From contig NZ_CP012640.2 in the NCBI RefSeq assembly GCF_001412595.2, positions 1,860,001 to 1,924,000 on the forward strand: a DNA stretch of 64,000 nt. The letters are read 5' to 3'. Below, in pieces: positions 35,570-46,164 of the stretch (positions are counted from its first letter, which is position 1; each line of letters starts with the position of its first letter). The translations under genes and the position numbers were made by a program. Under the pieces are notes generated by a model. That model saw nothing but the letters and a program-made list of their open reading frames with translations, searched no databases and was not told where the DNA came from. This DNA comes from Massilia sp. WG5. Its GTDB lineage: Bacteria > Pseudomonadota > Gammaproteobacteria > Burkholderiales > Burkholderiaceae_D.

Positions 35570-36868
35570 TCAATGAAGAGAGGATTTACGGGCCGCCATC
35601 ACGCCAGCCACGGTATAGAACGAACCAAAGACCACTATTCTATCATCCTGTCCGGCCCGGCTAGTTGCATCCTGGAAGGCCGCGCCCGGATCGGCGAAGG
35701 TTTTTACCGAAAACTCGTCGGGCTTGGCCCCGGCCGGCTTCTTCGCCTCCAGCTTCGCAGCCAGTTCAAGCGGATCGGCCGAGCGCGGCGACGGCAAGGC
35801 CGTCACGCACCAGTGGTCGATATGGGGCGCCATGTGCTCGATGACGGCGTCGATGTCCTTGTCCTGCATGATGCCGAACACCGCATAGGTGAAGCGGTGG
35901 AAGCCCATATTGCCGAGGTTCTGGGCCAGGGCGGCCGCCGCGTGCGGATTGTGGGCCACGTCCAGCACCGTGGTCGGACGGCCCGGCAGCACCTGGAAGC
36001 GTCCCGGCAGCTCGACCATGGCCAGGCCGGCGCGCACTTCCTGGGCGCCCACCGGCAGCTGCAGGCGCAGGCATTCCAGCGCGGCCAGCGCGGCCGAGGC
36101 GTTCAGCAGCTGGTTCGCGCCACGCAGGGCCGGATAGGCCAGCGAATTGCGGCGCTGGGAGCGGCCGCCATAGGCCCACTGCTGCTTGTCGCCCTGGTAA
36201 TTGAAGTCGCGCCCGATCAGCCACAGGTCGGCGCCGACCTCCTCGGCATGCTTGATGAGCGAGGCCGGCGGCTGCGGATCGCTGCAGATCGCCGGCTTGC
36301 CCGGCCTGAAGATGCCGGCCTTCTCGAAACCGATCTCTTCGCGCGTGTCGCCCAGGTAGTCCTTGTGGTCGATGTCGATGCTGGTCACGATCGAGACGTC
36401 GGCGTCGATCACGTTGACGGCGTCGAGGCGGCCGCCCAGGCCGACTTCGAGGATCGCAACGTCGATCTCGCTGGTCGACAGCAGTTGCATGATGGCCAGC
36501 GTGGTGAACTCGAAATAGGTCAGGTCGATGTCGCCGCGCGCATTTTCCACGCGCTCGAACGCGGACACCAGCGCTTGGTCGCTGGCCATCTCGCCGTTGA
36601 TGCGGGCGCGCTCGTTAAAGTCGAGGAAGTGCGGCTTGATGTACAGGCCGGTGCGGTAGCCGCTCTGCAGCAGCATCGCTTCCAGCATGGCGCAGGTCGA
36701 GCCCTTGCCGTTGGTGCCGGCAACCATGATCACGGGGCAGGAAAAGGCCAGCTGCAGACGCTCCTTGACGGTGCGCACGCGGTCCAGGCCCATGTCGATA
36801 TGGGTTTCGGCATGGCGCGACTCGAGCAGCGCCAGCCAGTCGGGCAAGGTGGTCGGGAGATTTTGCAT
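35570..36868 (-). CDS. folC: Bifunctional dihydrofolate/folylpolyglutamate synthase
   Basis: Adds glutamate to dihydropteroate and to folates, 432 aa. The Mur-ligase-like core has VAGTNGKGSTCAMLEAMLL (P-loop), YIKPHFLDFNERARING (substrate loop), VGLGGRLDAVNVIDADVSIVTSIDIDH (metal and ATP site) and VLDVAHNPHAAAALAQNL. It follows accD by 75 bp, in a gap carrying a strong hairpin, and precedes the SPOR gene by 11 bp. Confidence 0.95.
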   Translation of the reverse strand: MQNLPTTLPDWLALLESRHAETHIDMGLDRVRTVKERLQLAFSCPVIMVAGTNGKGSTCAMLEAMLLQSGYRTGLYIKPHFLDFNERARINGEMASDQALVSAFERVENARGDIDLTYFEFTTLAIMQLLSTSEIDVAILEVGLGGRLDAVNVIDADVSIVTSIDIDHKDYLGDTREEIGFEKAGIFRPGKPAICSDPQPPASLIKHAEEVGADLWLIGRDFNYQGDKQQWAYGGRSQRRNSLAYPALRGANQLLNASAALAALECLRLQLPVGAQEVRAGLAMVELPGRFQVLPGRPTTVLDVAHNPHAAAALAQNLGNMGFHRFTYAVFGIMQDKDIDAVIEHMAPHIDHWCVTALPSPRSADPLELAAKLEAKKPAGAKPDEFSVKTFADPGAAFQDATSRAGQDDRIVVFGSFYTVAGVMAARKSSLH

Positions 36869-36895
36869 GGGATATCCGGTAGGCCAGAAAGCGAA

Positions 36896-36930
36896 CGCGG
36901 CCGGCCGCCCCGGAAGGGCCGCCGGCCGCG
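36896..36930 (-). repeat. Long GC hairpin between accD and folC
   Basis: CGCGGCCGGC pairs perfectly with GCCGGCCGCG across a CG-rich centre, giving a stem of at least 10 bp that nearly extends to 15. No T run follows, so it is more likely an mRNA-processing or attenuating structure than a terminator. Confidence 0.5.
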
Positions 36931-36943
36931 CCGATGGAAACGA

Positions 36944-37816
36944 TCAGGCGATGACGTCGGCCGGCTGGCTTTGCAGCAGGGCCAGCAGATGGGCGATCTC
37001 TTCGCGCATCTTGCGGCGGTCGACGATCATGTCGACGGCGCCCTTCTGGACCAGGAACTCGGAACGCTGGAAGCCTTCCGGCAGCTTTTCGCGCACGGTG
37101 TTCTCGATCACGCGCGGGCCGGCGAAGCCGATCAGTGCCTTCGGTTCGGCGATCACCACGTCGCCCATGAAGGCGAAGGAAGCCGAGACGCCGCCCGTGG
37201 TCGGGTCGGTCAGCACGCTGATGAAAGGCAGCTTCTTCTCGGACAGCTTGGTCAGCATCGCGGTCGTCTTGGCCATCTGCATCAGCGACAGCAGGCCTTC
37301 CTGCATGCGCGCCCCGCCGCTGGCGGTGATGCAGATGAAGGGCACCCGCTGCTCGAGCGCCACCTGGGCGCCGCGCACGAAGCGCTCGCCCAGGACGGAG
37401 CCCATCGTGCCGGCCATGAATTCGAATTCGAAGCAGGCAACGACCACCGGCAGGCTCATGATCGAGCCGCCCTGCACCACCAGCGAATCGGTCTCGCCGG
37501 TCGCATCCATGGCCTGCTTGAGACGGTCGGGATACTTCTTGCTGTCCTTGAACTTGAGTACGTCGACCGGCAACACGTCCTGCCCGATTTCATAGCGGCC
37601 GCCTTCGTCCAGCAGCGCGTCGAGGCGCTCGCGGGCGCGGATGCGCATGTGGTGGCTGCACTTCGGGCAGACATGCAGGTTCGATTCGAGGTCGGTCCGG
37701 TACAGTACCGCTTCGCACGACGGGCACTTGACCCACAGGCCCTCGGGCATGGTCTGCTTTTTGGCGGCATCGGAGCGCTGGATCCGGGGGGGCAGCAGTT
37801 TTTCCAACCAACTCAT
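36944..37816 (-). CDS. accD: Acetyl-CoA carboxylase carboxyltransferase subunit beta
   Basis: Beta subunit of the carboxyltransferase that makes malonyl-CoA with AccA, 290 aa. The N-terminal zinc ribbon is [11 protein letters not shown]...[10 protein letters not shown]. The crotonase-like core includes [18 protein letters not shown] and [14 protein letters not shown]. It starts 185 bp after trpA and has its own promoter by position, since a terminator lies in the gap. Usual Burkholderiales order. Confidence 0.97.
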   Translation of the reverse strand: MSWLEKLLPPRIQRSDAAKKQTMPEGLWVKCPSCEAVLYRTDLESNLHVCPKCSHHMRIRARERLDALLDEGGRYEIGQDVLPVDVLKFKDSKKYPDRLKQAMDATGETDSLVVQGGSIMSLPVVVACFEFEFMAGTMGSVLGERFVRGAQVALEQRVPFICITASGGARMQEGLLSLMQMAKTTAMLTKLSEKKLPFISVLTDPTTGGVSASFAFMGDVVIAEPKALIGFAGPRVIENTVREKLPEGFQRSEFLVQKGAVDMIVDRRKMREEIAHLLALLQSQPADVIA

Positions 37817-37951
37817 GTGTTCTCCTTTGCGGCAATTCAGAATTGGCGGTAGTGTAGCCGGTCAAGTCCCGCTTGTCGAATGCTTGCTCTAATTTACTTG
37901 CCTCTTATACAAGCTTGAAAAGCAGGCCAGATGCGGGTCTCGGGGCGCCTG

Positions 37952-37975
37952 AAAAAAACCGGGCGCATGGCCCGG
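37952..37975 (-). terminator. Rho-independent terminator after trpA
   Basis: On the minus strand CCGGGCC-ATG-CGCCCGG is followed by TTTTTTT, about 30 nt after the trpA stop. Confidence 0.85.
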
Positions 37976-38001
37976 TCGAGATCCTGGCGCATACGCCCGG
38001 C

Positions 38002-38802
38002 TTACCTGCCGTCGAGCGCCGAGCGGATGCCGGCCACGAAGGCGCGCACCGCTTCCGGCCCCTGCTCCTTCGGCGTGTTCTCCAGCTCCTGGATGATGCG
38101 GCTGCCGATCACCACCGCGTCCGCCACCGCCGCCACCGATTTCGCGGTCTCGGCGTCGCGGATGCCGAAGCCGACCCCGATCGGCAGTTTCACGTGCTCG
38201 CGGATCGCGGCCACGCGGCGCGCGACGTCGGCGGTGTCGATGCCGCCGGCGCCGGTCACGCCCTTCAGCGACACGTAGTAGCTGAAGCCGCTGCCGTGGC
38301 GCGCTACCTGCCTGATGCGCTCGACCGTCGAGGTCGGGGCCAGCAGGAAGATCAGGTCGAGGTCATTCGCCTGCATCTCGGCGGCGAAGGCCTCGCACTC
38401 TTCCGGCGGGTAGTCGACCACGATGGCGCCGTCGGCGCCCGCGGCCTTCGCGCGGCGGATGAACTCCGACGGGCCCATGCGTTCGATCGGGTTCGCGTAG
38501 CCCATCAGGACCACCGGCGTGTGCTCGTTGGTCTTGCGGAATTCGACCACGTAGTCGAGGACGTCTTTCATGCTGATGCCGAAGGCCAGCGCGCGCGCGC
38601 AGGCGCGCTGGATCACCGGGCCTTCCGCCATCGGGTCGGAGAACGGGACGCCGAGCTCCAGCACGTCGGCGCCGCCCGCCACCAGGGCGTGCATGATCGG
38701 GACGGTGAGGTCCGGGCCGGGGTCGCCGGCCGTGACGAAGGTGACGAGGCCGGTCTTGCCCTGCTGCTTGAGGGCCTTGAAGGTATGTTCGATTCTGGAC
38801 AT
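38002..38802 (-). CDS. trpA: Tryptophan synthase alpha subunit
   Basis: Cleaves indole-3-glycerol phosphate to indole and glyceraldehyde 3-phosphate, 266 aa, in complex with TrpB. The signature [18 protein letters not shown] contains the catalytic Glu and Asp. [12 protein letters not shown] is the N-terminal substrate region and [13 protein letters not shown] is near the C-terminus. It starts 24 bp after trpB and ends before a terminator. The trpE, trpG, trpD and trpC genes are not in the window. Confidence 0.97.
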   Translation of the reverse strand: MSRIEHTFKALKQQGKTGLVTFVTAGDPGPDLTVPIMHALVAGGADVLELGVPFSDPMAEGPVIQRACARALAFGISMKDVLDYVVEFRKTNEHTPVVLMGYANPIERMGPSEFIRRAKAAGADGAIVVDYPPEECEAFAAEMQANDLDLIFLLAPTSTVERIRQVARHGSGFSYYVSLKGVTGAGGIDTADVARRVAAIREHVKLPIGVGFGIRDAETAKSVAAVADAVVIGSRIIQELENTPKEQGPEAVRAFVAGIRSALDGR

Positions 38803-38826
38803 GTCTGCTCTCTTGTTTTTATCTGA

Positions 38827-40059
38827 TCAACCGAAGTTCAGGCCGGCGCGCTGCGCCACCGTGTGCATGTCCTTGTCGCCGCGGCCGGACAGGTTCACCA
38901 GGATGATCTGGTCGGCAGGCAGCGTCGGCGCCAGCTTGGCCGCGTAGGCGATCGCGTGCGACGATTCCAGCGCCGGGATGATGCCTTCGATGCGGCAGCA
39001 GTCGTGGAAGGCCTGCAGCGCTTCCTCGTCGGTGATCGACACGTACCGGGCGCGCTCGATGTCCTTCAGCCAGGCGTGCTCGGGGCCGACGCCGGGATAG
39101 TCCAGGCCGGCCGACACCGAATGGGTCTCGATGATCTGGCCGTTCGCATCCTGCAGCAGGTAGGTGCGGTTGCCGTGCAGGACGCCCGGGAAGCCGGCCG
39201 TCAGCGAGGCCGAATGCTTGCCGGAGTCCAGGCCCTCGCCCGCCGCCTCGACGCCGACCAGCTTGACGCCGGCTTCGTCGATGTAGGGATAGAAGATGCC
39301 CATCGCGTTCGAGCCGCCGCCGATGCAGGCGACCACGTAGTCCGGCTGGCGGCCGGTCATCTCCGGCATCTGCACCAGGCATTCCTCGCCGATCACGGAC
39401 TGGAAGTCGCGCACCATCATCGGATACGGGTGCGGGCCGGCCACGGTGCCGATGATGTAGAAGGTGTTCTCGATGTTGGTGACCCAGTCGCGCATCGCTT
39501 CGTTGAGCGCGTCCTTCAGGGTCTTGGAGCCGGACTCCACCGGCACGACGGTCGCGCCCAGCAGCTTCATGCGGTAGACGTTCTGGGCCTGGCGCTTGAC
39601 GTCTTCCGCGCCCATGTAGACCACGCATTCGAGGCCGAAGCGCGCGCAGATGGTCGCGGTGGCCACGCCGTGCTGACCGGCGCCGGTCTCGGCGATGATG
39701 CGCGGCTTGCCCATCCGCTTTGCCAGCAGGGCCTGGCCGATCACGTTGTTGATCTTGTGCGCGCCGGTGTGGTTCAGGTCTTCGCGCTTGAAATAGATCT
39801 GGGCGCCGCCGCCCTGCTGCGACCAGCGCTTGGCGTGGTACACGGGCGACGGGCGGCCGACGAAGTGCGCCAGCTCGTAGCGGAACTCTTCCAGGAATTC
39901 GGGATCCTGGCTGTAGCGCGCGTAGGCTTCGTTGAGCTCGGCCAGCGCATGGCTGAGGGTCTCGGCGACGAAGCTGCCGCCGTAGGGGCCGAAGTGGCCG
40001 GAGGCGTCCGGCAGTTGGTACTGGGGGGTCTTGAACAGACCTTTAGGGGTGTTCTCCAT
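38827..40059 (-). CDS. trpB: Tryptophan synthase beta subunit
   Basis: PLP enzyme joining indole and serine into tryptophan, 410 aa. [15 protein letters not shown] has the PLP Lys, [14 protein letters not shown] binds the cofactor phosphate and [10 protein letters not shown] is at the C-terminus. The AYAR...[20 protein letters not shown] beginning is typical. Its start overlaps the trpF end by 17 bp, so the two are translationally coupled. Confidence 0.97.
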   Translation of the reverse strand: MENTPKGLFKTPQYQLPDASGHFGPYGGSFVAETLSHALAELNEAYARYSQDPEFLEEFRYELAHFVGRPSPVYHAKRWSQQGGGAQIYFKREDLNHTGAHKINNVIGQALLAKRMGKPRIIAETGAGQHGVATATICARFGLECVVYMGAEDVKRQAQNVYRMKLLGATVVPVESGSKTLKDALNEAMRDWVTNIENTFYIIGTVAGPHPYPMMVRDFQSVIGEECLVQMPEMTGRQPDYVVACIGGGSNAMGIFYPYIDEAGVKLVGVEAAGEGLDSGKHSASLTAGFPGVLHGNRTYLLQDANGQIIETHSVSAGLDYPGVGPEHAWLKDIERARYVSITDEEALQAFHDCCRIEGIIPALESSHAIAYAAKLAPTLPADQIILVNLSGRGDKDMHTVAQRAGLNFG

Positions 40060-40738
40060 GGTGTGACTCGCTCATATCGGGTGATGCATCGGCAGCCCGC
40101 ACCGCGTCGACGAACGCGGCAATCTTGCGGGCATCCTTGATCCCCTTGCTTTCCTCGACACCACTGCTGATGTCGACCGCAAAGGGGCGTACGCGCATCA
40201 CCGCGCTAGTCACGTTTTGCACGCTCAAGCCACCACTCAAAACGACCCGAGGCGCGAGCTCTTTTGGAATAAGAGACCAATCGAAGACCTTTCCTGCGCC
40301 GCCGTAGGCGTCGACCCAGGTATCGAGCAGGAGGCCCGAGAACCAGGGGCTGGCGGCGCGGTATTGAGCTTCCGATTCTAGCAGGTCGGACGCGCTTGTG
40401 TCAGGTTTGACGCGGTAGGCCCGTACGAAGGGCCGTTTCACGACGTCCGCGATGGCTGCGCACTGCTCTGCCGTTTCGTCGCCGTGGAACTGCAGCAGCG
40501 CGATCGGGCCGGCATCCACGGCCTGGCGGACCTCGTCCGCGCTGGCGTTGACGAACAGGCCGACGCCGCTGGCGAAGGGCGGCATGGCGGGCGCCAGCGC
40601 CGCAAATTGCGCGGGTGTGATGTAGCGCGGGCTCTTCGGATAGAAGACGAAGCCGAGGGCGTCGGCGCCGGCATCGACGGCCGCGCGCAGGTCCTGTTCG
40701 CGGGTGATGCCGCAGATTTTGATTCGGGTGCGTTGCAT
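40043..40738 (-). CDS. trpF: Phosphoribosylanthranilate isomerase
   Basis: TIM-barrel enzyme of the third tryptophan step, 231 aa. [13 protein letters not shown] carries the catalytic Cys and [12 protein letters not shown] is the second strand. [12 protein letters not shown] is the phosphate site and [17 protein letters not shown] is the C-terminal block. It follows truA by 60 bp, a gap holding a short palindrome. TrpF is separate from TrpC, as in other betaproteobacteria. Confidence 0.96.
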   Translation of the reverse strand: MQRTRIKICGITREQDLRAAVDAGADALGFVFYPKSPRYITPAQFAALAPAMPPFASGVGLFVNASADEVRQAVDAGPIALLQFHGDETAEQCAAIADVVKRPFVRAYRVKPDTSASDLLESEAQYRAASPWFSGLLLDTWVDAYGGAGKVFDWSLIPKELAPRVVLSGGLSVQNVTSAVMRVRPFAVDISSGVEESKGIKDARKIAAFVDAVRAADASPDMSESHHGEHP

Positions 40739-40754
40739 GATTTCCCTATTCAGT

Positions 40755-40795
40755 CGGGGTCGGAGCCCAACCGTGAAATTCGGGATCCGACCCCG
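40755..40795. repeat. GGGGTCGGA palindrome (copy 1)
   Basis: CGGGGTCGGA at 40755-40764 and its complement TCCGACCCCG at 40786-40795, in the truA-trpF gap. It belongs to the same loose family as the elements at 47901 and 48203. Confidence 0.6.
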
Positions 40796-40798
40796 AAT

Positions 40799-41599
40799 TC
40801 ATAACCAGGGCAGCGGTGGCGTCGCCTCCTGCGGCAGCCCCCACTTCGGATCGTAGTCGATTGTAGCAAGATACAAACCGTCGGGCATGAAGGTCGGGGC
40901 GGCGGCGTCGCGCGAGCGGGCGGCCAGGACCTCGGCCATCCAGCCCGGCTGGTTGCGGCCGGTGCCCACGTAGACCAGCGAGCCGACGATGTTGCGCACC
41001 ATGTGGTGCAGGAAGGCCGAGGCGCGCACCGTGAACACGATCACGTCGCCGTGGCGCACGATGTTCAGCTCGTGCATCTGCTTGACGGGCGAATTCGCCT
41101 GGCAGCCGGAGGCGCGGAAGCTGCTGAAGTCGTGCGTGCCGATCAGGTGCCCGGCGGCCTCGCGCATGCGCTCCACGTCCAGCGGGCGGAACACCCAGCC
41201 GGCGCGCCCGGCCAGCAGGGCCGATGGGTTCGGATGGTTGTACAGCACGTAGTGATAGGTGCGCGAGCGGGCCGAGAAGCGCGCATGGAAGTCCTGCCCT
41301 TCCGCGTCCGGCGCGACCACGTGCGCCCAGCGCACCACAATCGAATCGGGCAGGAAGGCATTCGTGCCGCGCACCCAGGATTGCGGCGCGCGGTCGAGTT
41401 CCGTGTCGAAGTGGACCACCTGTTCGATGGCGTGGACGCCGGCGTCGGTGCGGCCGGCGCAGGTGGTGGCGAGCCTGGTGCAGGCGAACTTCTCGAGAGC
41501 GATCTCGAGCTGGTCCTGCACCGTGTCGCGCGACGGTTGTTTCTGATACCCGTTCCAGGCGGTGCCGATGTACTGGACACCCAATGCGATTCTTGTCAC
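40799..41599 (-). CDS. truA: tRNA pseudouridine(38-40) synthase
   Basis: Makes pseudouridine at positions 38-40 of the tRNA anticodon arm, 266 aa. The catalytic Asp is in [32 protein letters not shown] at the N-terminus and [19 protein letters not shown] near the C-terminus are conserved. GTG is the start, 10 bp after fimV, so they may be co-transcribed. Confidence 0.95.
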   Translation of the reverse strand: MTRIALGVQYIGTAWNGYQKQPSRDTVQDQLEIALEKFACTRLATTCAGRTDAGVHAIEQVVHFDTELDRAPQSWVRGTNAFLPDSIVVRWAHVVAPDAEGQDFHARFSARSRTYHYVLYNHPNPSALLAGRAGWVFRPLDVERMREAAGHLIGTHDFSSFRASGCQANSPVKQMHELNIVRHGDVIVFTVRASAFLHHMVRNIVGSLVYVGTGRNQPGWMAEVLAARSRDAAAPTFMPDGLYLATIDYDPKWGLPQEATPPLPWL

Positions 41600-41609
41600 T
41601 CAGCCGGCC

Positions 41610-44600
41610 TCACGCGAGCTGTGCGCGCATTGCGTTGGCCTTCGAGACCTGGTCGCTGTTGCCGCCCTTGATGACTTCTTCGAGCAGCTCACGCGCGCCC
41701 TCCTTGTCGCCGATTTCCTGGTACGCGATTGCCAGGTCCAGCTTGGTTTCCATTTCCATGTGCGCCGCCGACAGCTCGGCCGGCGCAGCGGCCGGCGCCG
41801 TCACCGTCCCGGCTTCCGGCAGCGGCAGGCCGTGCTCGCCCGGGAGGTCGAGGTCGAAACCGGCCAGGTCGAAGGCCGGCTCCACTTTCGCCGGCTCCAG
41901 CATGCCGTGCGGTGCGTATTCGGCACTGTCGACCGGGGCCGGGGTCGCCGCCGGCAGGTCGGACAGGCCAAACAGCTCGTCTTCCAGCGACAGGTCCGGC
42001 GCCGGGGTGGGCGCCGGTGCGCTTGCCGGCGCGACCGGCTCCAGGCCGAAGTCCATGCTGTCGAGATCGAACAGCGGGTCTTCCAGTTCGGTGGCCTGGC
42101 GGGTCTGTTCCGGCGCCGCCTGCGGCGACGGCAGGTCCGGCAGGTCGAACTCCCTGGCCAGGTTGGCCATGTCGAAGTCGCTGTTCGGCGCTGCAGCTTC
42201 CGTTGCGGCGACCGGGGCCGCGGCGGCGCCCGGGACGGTGTCGCCCAGGTCGAAGTCGCCGAAAGTCAGGTCATCGACGGCGTCGGCCACCTGAGCGGCC
42301 GGCTGGACGGCCGGCTGCGGCACCGGGTTCGCAGCCGGTGCGCCGAAGTCCATGTCGAAGGAGAAGTCGAGCGGCTCCTCGGCGGCGGCCGTTGCGGGGG
42401 CTGCCTCGGCCTGCGCCACGCCCGGTTCGGCCGGTGCTGCCGTCGGCGCGGCATCGAAGCCGCCCATGTCGAAGTCGAGCAGGTTGTCGTCGTACTGCGC
42501 GTCGTGCTGCGCGTCGTGCTGCGCCTGGGCCGGCTTCGGCTCCTCGGCCTGCACCGGCTCGAAAGCCAGGCCGCCCAGGTCGAAGTCCAGGGTGTGCTCT
42601 TCCTCGGCCGCGGATGCAGCCTGCGCGTCGGCGGGGGCGGCGGCTTCGGACGGCGCGGCCGGCTGGGCCGTGCCCATCGCGCCGGCGAAGTGCTGGTCGA
42701 AGCTCATCGGCTCGTGTGCAGCCGCCGGCACCGGGGCGGCGCTCAGGTCGGCGCCGAAGGCATCGTCGAAGTCCCTGGCCGTGAAGGCCTGGGCCGGCTC
42801 GCCGGGCGCCGGGACCGCGTCGGCCTCGGCGCCGCCGGTCGCATACAGCGGATTCAACGGATCGATGGACAGGCCCAGCGCGGCGGCCTGGGCCCACTCC
42901 TCGCCCTGGCCGCGGGTCATGCTGTACAACTCGCCGGCCTGGGTTTCGAAGGCGCGCTGATCCTTGCGCGAGGCGTAGATCTCGAGCAGCTTCAGGCGCA
43001 CCGGGTAGCGCTCCGGATGGGTGCGCAGGGCTTCCTTCAGGATTTCCTCGGCCTGGGCGTCGCGGCCATAGGCGATATACACGTCGGCTTCGGCCACCGG
43101 ATCGACCTCATTGGTGTCGAGCTGGCTGGCCGAGGGGGCGAAGCTGGAATTGAACACGCTGTTGCTGGTGTCGACGCTCTGGCCGCCGGTCTCGGCGAAC
43201 AGCGAGTGCGCCGGTTCGGTCGGTACGCCCAGGATCGATGGTTCGGCGACGACCTTGACCACTTTCTTCTTGCGCCGCTGGGCGACCAGCAGGCCGCCGA
43301 GCAGCAGCGCAGCGGCGCCGCCGCCGACCAGGGCCAGGTTGTCCAGGATAAAGTCGAGCAGGCCCGGTTCGGCGGGCGCGGGCTTGGCGGCCGGCTTGAT
43401 GGTCGCGAGCTTCTTCGGCGCGGGCTTCTGTTGCTGCGGGGCCGCCGGGGTCGGGGCCGGGGCCGGGCTTGCGGCCGGCGCCGATGCGTTCTGCTGGGCC
43501 TCGGCGCCGCCCTTGCTCTTGACCGTCGCAATCTTCTCGAGGTCGCCGATATTGCGCTCGAGTTCCTTGACGCGCTGCTGGGCTTCTTCCAGCTCGCGCT
43601 GCTTGGCGATGGTGTCCTCGGTGCTCATGGTCGCGCCCTTGCCGGCGGCGGCGCCCGCAGCCGGCGCCTTCGACAGGCGCAGCTGGTCCTGGGACTCGTT
43701 GGCGGCGGTCGGGCGTTCCTCGACCTTGGCGGTAATCTTGCCGCCGGCGCTCTGGCCCGCCTGCGGCGCCTTGACCGGCTCGGCGGCGCCGACCTGGCCG
43801 GCCAGCTTGTTGCGGTAGGCGTTGAAGTCGGCAGCATGCGCGACCACCACGCCGTGGGCTTCGTCGTCGTTCAGCGCCTGCACGCTGCCCGAAGCAGGCA
43901 CCGACAGGATGCGGCCCGACTTCAGGCGGTTCATGTTGTTGCCGATGAAGGCGTCCGGATTGGCGCGGTACAGCGCCACCAGCATCATGTCGAGCGAGAC
44001 GTCGACCGGCTTGAGCTGGGCGGCGATGCGGCCCAGGCTGTCGCCCGGCTTGACGCGGTAGCTCGCCGCGCCGGCCTGGCGGCCGGCCTCGCCCCTGCTT
44101 GCGCCGGTGGCCGCGCCGGTGCCCGAACCCGGGGCGGCCTCCTCGGTCGCGCGCGCACGGCTGCGGCGCGGAAGTTCCGCCGCCGGACCTGCCGGTGCGC
44201 TTGCTGCCGGCGCCGCCTTTTCCGCGCGCGGACGCGCAGCCTCGTTCGCGGCCACTTGCGCCGACTGGGTCGCGCGCAACTCGGCCGGATCGAGCAGGAA
44301 GGTGTATTCGCGCACCAGGCGGCCGTTATTCCAGGTCAGCTCCAGCAGCATGTCGACGAAGGGCTCGTTCAGCGGCTGGGTCGAGGTGACGCGGATGAAC
44401 TGGCGACCGTTGCGCTGCTCGACCGCGAAACGCAGCGACAGCAGGGCCGGGTTGAATTCGATATTCGCGGTGCGGAAGGCTTCCGCCGAAGCCAGCTTGG
44501 CCACCAGGCCGTTGGCCTCGTCGCTCGACACCGCCGTCAACTCGATTTCGGCGCGCAAGGGCTGGCCGAGCGCGGACAGCACGGTCAGCTTGCCGAGGCC

Positions 44601-44702
44601 TGCAGCATGAGCGGCCGAGCTCAGGACCAACGCACTGGCGACCGCCGCGGTGAGCTTCTTCAGCGCGGACGACTTCATCGAGGGACGGTGAGTGGGATGC
44701 AT
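41610..44702 (-). CDS. fimV: FimV/HubP-family polar protein with LysM domain
   Basis: Large inner-membrane protein, about 1030 aa, that binds peptidoglycan and organises pole-located systems such as type IV pili. A signal peptide (ending SSAAHAAG) is followed by the FimV N-terminal domain (LGKLTVLSALGQPLRAEI). A LysM unit (YRVKPGDSLGRIA), a coiled coil, and one transmembrane helix near residue 475 follow. The C-terminal half is acidic and Ala/Pro-rich and ends in a TPR-like FimV domain (LDLAIAYQEIGDKEGAREL). The ATG at 44702 is chosen; 44678 (MKSSALKK) is equally possible and neither has a clear ribosome site. The order asd-fimV-truA is standard. Confidence 0.92.
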   Translation of the reverse strand: MHPTHRPSMKSSALKKLTAAVASALVLSSAAHAAGLGKLTVLSALGQPLRAEIELTAVSSDEANGLVAKLASAEAFRTANIEFNPALLSLRFAVEQRNGRQFIRVTSTQPLNEPFVDMLLELTWNNGRLVREYTFLLDPAELRATQSAQVAANEAARPRAEKAAPAASAPAGPAAELPRRSRARATEEAAPGSGTGAATGASRGEAGRQAGAASYRVKPGDSLGRIAAQLKPVDVSLDMMLVALYRANPDAFIGNNMNRLKSGRILSVPASGSVQALNDDEAHGVVVAHAADFNAYRNKLAGQVGAAEPVKAPQAGQSAGGKITAKVEERPTAANESQDQLRLSKAPAAGAAAGKGATMSTEDTIAKQRELEEAQQRVKELERNIGDLEKIATVKSKGGAEAQQNASAPAASPAPAPTPAAPQQQKPAPKKLATIKPAAKPAPAEPGLLDFILDNLALVGGGAAALLLGGLLVAQRRKKKVVKVVAEPSILGVPTEPAHSLFAETGGQSVDTSNSVFNSSFAPSASQLDTNEVDPVAEADVYIAYGRDAQAEEILKEALRTHPERYPVRLKLLEIYASRKDQRAFETQAGELYSMTRGQGEEWAQAAALGLSIDPLNPLYATGGAEADAVPAPGEPAQAFTARDFDDAFGADLSAAPVPAAAHEPMSFDQHFAGAMGTAQPAAPSEAAAPADAQAASAAEEEHTLDFDLGGLAFEPVQAEEPKPAQAQHDAQHDAQYDDNLLDFDMGGFDAAPTAAPAEPGVAQAEAAPATAAAEEPLDFSFDMDFGAPAANPVPQPAVQPAAQVADAVDDLTFGDFDLGDTVPGAAAAPVAATEAAAPNSDFDMANLAREFDLPDLPSPQAAPEQTRQATELEDPLFDLDSMDFGLEPVAPASAPAPTPAPDLSLEDELFGLSDLPAATPAPVDSAEYAPHGMLEPAKVEPAFDLAGFDLDLPGEHGLPLPEAGTVTAPAAAPAELSAAHMEMETKLDLAIAYQEIGDKEGARELLEEVIKGGNSDQVSKANAMRAQLA

Positions 44703-44914
44703 AATTCGACTGAATGAGTTGAGCGGGGGCGAAGCGTTGCCCGGAGGTCTCGGCAACATAGCATCATGCACTAGGGCATGCAAGCTCTACAGAAGGAAAC
44801 ATTCACCAGTTGTGAGGTATGTAGACGGTCTATTCATGGAACTGATGTTTTCCGGGTCAAACCATGACATTTCATTAGCACCTCTTGCAATGACAACCAT
44901 ACGCCAAAACAACA

Positions 44915-44934
44915 AAGGCGGCCGCAGCCGCCTT
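44915..44934 (-). terminator. Possible weak terminator after asd
   Basis: On the minus strand AAGGCGGC-TGCG-GCCGCCTT is followed by TGTTGTTTTGG, about 26 nt after the asd stop. The broken T run makes it weak, and fimV may partly share the asd transcript. Confidence 0.5.
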
Positions 44935-44960
44935 GCATTGTACCGTGCCGTTCGACCCGC

Positions 44961-46085
44961 TTATTTGTCCAGCACGATGCGCAGCATGCGGCGCAGCGGC
45001 TCGGCGGCACCCCACAGCAGCTGGTCGCCGACGGTGAAGGCCGAGATGTACTCCGGCCCCATCGACATCTTGCGCACGCGACCGACCGGAATGGTCAGGC
45101 TGCCGGTGACGGCGGCCGGGGTCAGGTCGCGCATCGAGGCTTCGCGGGTGTTCGGCACGAACTTCACCCACTGGTTGTCGTTGGCGATGATGTCGTTGAT
45201 CTCGTCCAGCGGCACGTCCTTCTTCAGCTTGATGGTCAGCGCCTGCGAGTGGCAGCGCATCGCGCCGATACGGACGCACAGGCCGTCGACCGGGATCACG
45301 TTCCCGCTTGCCGGGCTGCGGCCCAGGATCTTGTTGGTCTCGGCGCCGCCCTTCCACTCTTCCTTCGACTGGCCGTTGCCCAGGTCCTTGTCGATCCAGG
45401 GGATCAGGTTGCCGCCCAGCGGCACGCCGAACTGCTTGGTCTCGTCGCTCGAGAGGCCGTGCTGGGTCGCCAGCACCTGGCGGTCGATTTCCAGGATGGC
45501 CGACGCCGGATCGTCCAGCAGCGGCTTGACGGCCGCGTTGATGGTGCCGAACTGGGTCAGCAGTTCGCGCATGTGCTGGGCGCCGCCGCCCGATGCGGCC
45601 TGGTAGGTCATGGAGGTCATCCAGTCGACCAGGTCGTGCTTGAACAGGCCGCCCAGGCCCATCAGCATGCACGACACGGTGCAGTTACCGCCGACGAAGT
45701 TCTTCACGCCGCGGGTCATCGCATCCTTGATGACGTTCAGGTTGACCGGGTCCAGCACGATCACGGCGTCGTCGTTCATGCGCAGGGTCGAGGCGGCGTC
45801 GATCCAGTAGCCGTTCCAGCCTGCCGCGCGCAGTTGCGGGAACACCTCGGTGGTGTAGTCGCCGCCCTGGCACGAGATGATGATCTCGCACTTCGACAGC
45901 TCGGCGATATCGGTCGCGCTCTTCAGTTTGGTCTCGTTCTTCGCCATCGCCGGGGCCGGACCGCCCGGGTTCGAGGTGGTGAAGAACACCGGCTCGATAT
46001 GGTCGAAATCGCCCTCGTCCTGCATGCGCTTCATGAGGACCGAACCGACCATGCCGCGCCAACCAACCAGACCAACTAGTTTCAT
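44961..46085 (-). CDS. asd: Aspartate-semialdehyde dehydrogenase
   Basis: Reduces aspartyl phosphate to the semialdehyde used for lysine, threonine and methionine, 374 aa. [19 protein letters not shown] is the NADP-binding end and [17 protein letters not shown] holds the active Cys. [16 protein letters not shown] carries the substrate Arg and active-site His. Length fits the Gram-negative long type. It comes 79 bp after leuB, in the usual leuB-asd-fimV order. Confidence 0.96.
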   Translation of the reverse strand: MKLVGLVGWRGMVGSVLMKRMQDEGDFDHIEPVFFTTSNPGGPAPAMAKNETKLKSATDIAELSKCEIIISCQGGDYTTEVFPQLRAAGWNGYWIDAASTLRMNDDAVIVLDPVNLNVIKDAMTRGVKNFVGGNCTVSCMLMGLGGLFKHDLVDWMTSMTYQAASGGGAQHMRELLTQFGTINAAVKPLLDDPASAILEIDRQVLATQHGLSSDETKQFGVPLGGNLIPWIDKDLGNGQSKEEWKGGAETNKILGRSPASGNVIPVDGLCVRIGAMRCHSQALTIKLKKDVPLDEINDIIANDNQWVKFVPNTREASMRDLTPAAVTGSLTIPVGRVRKMSMGPEYISAFTVGDQLLWGAAEPLRRMLRIVLDK

Positions 46086-46164
46086 TTTAATCTCTCTTAA
46101 TCTATGTTCTGGCGGGCCCGGAGAGCCCGCCCTACGGCGTTATTGATTCGTGCTTAACGCCGGA

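Noticed and set aside
41562..44717. A 1051-codon open frame opposite fimV
   Set aside because: Shadow of the Ala/Pro-rich fimV coding strand; no recognisable fold and no ribosome site.
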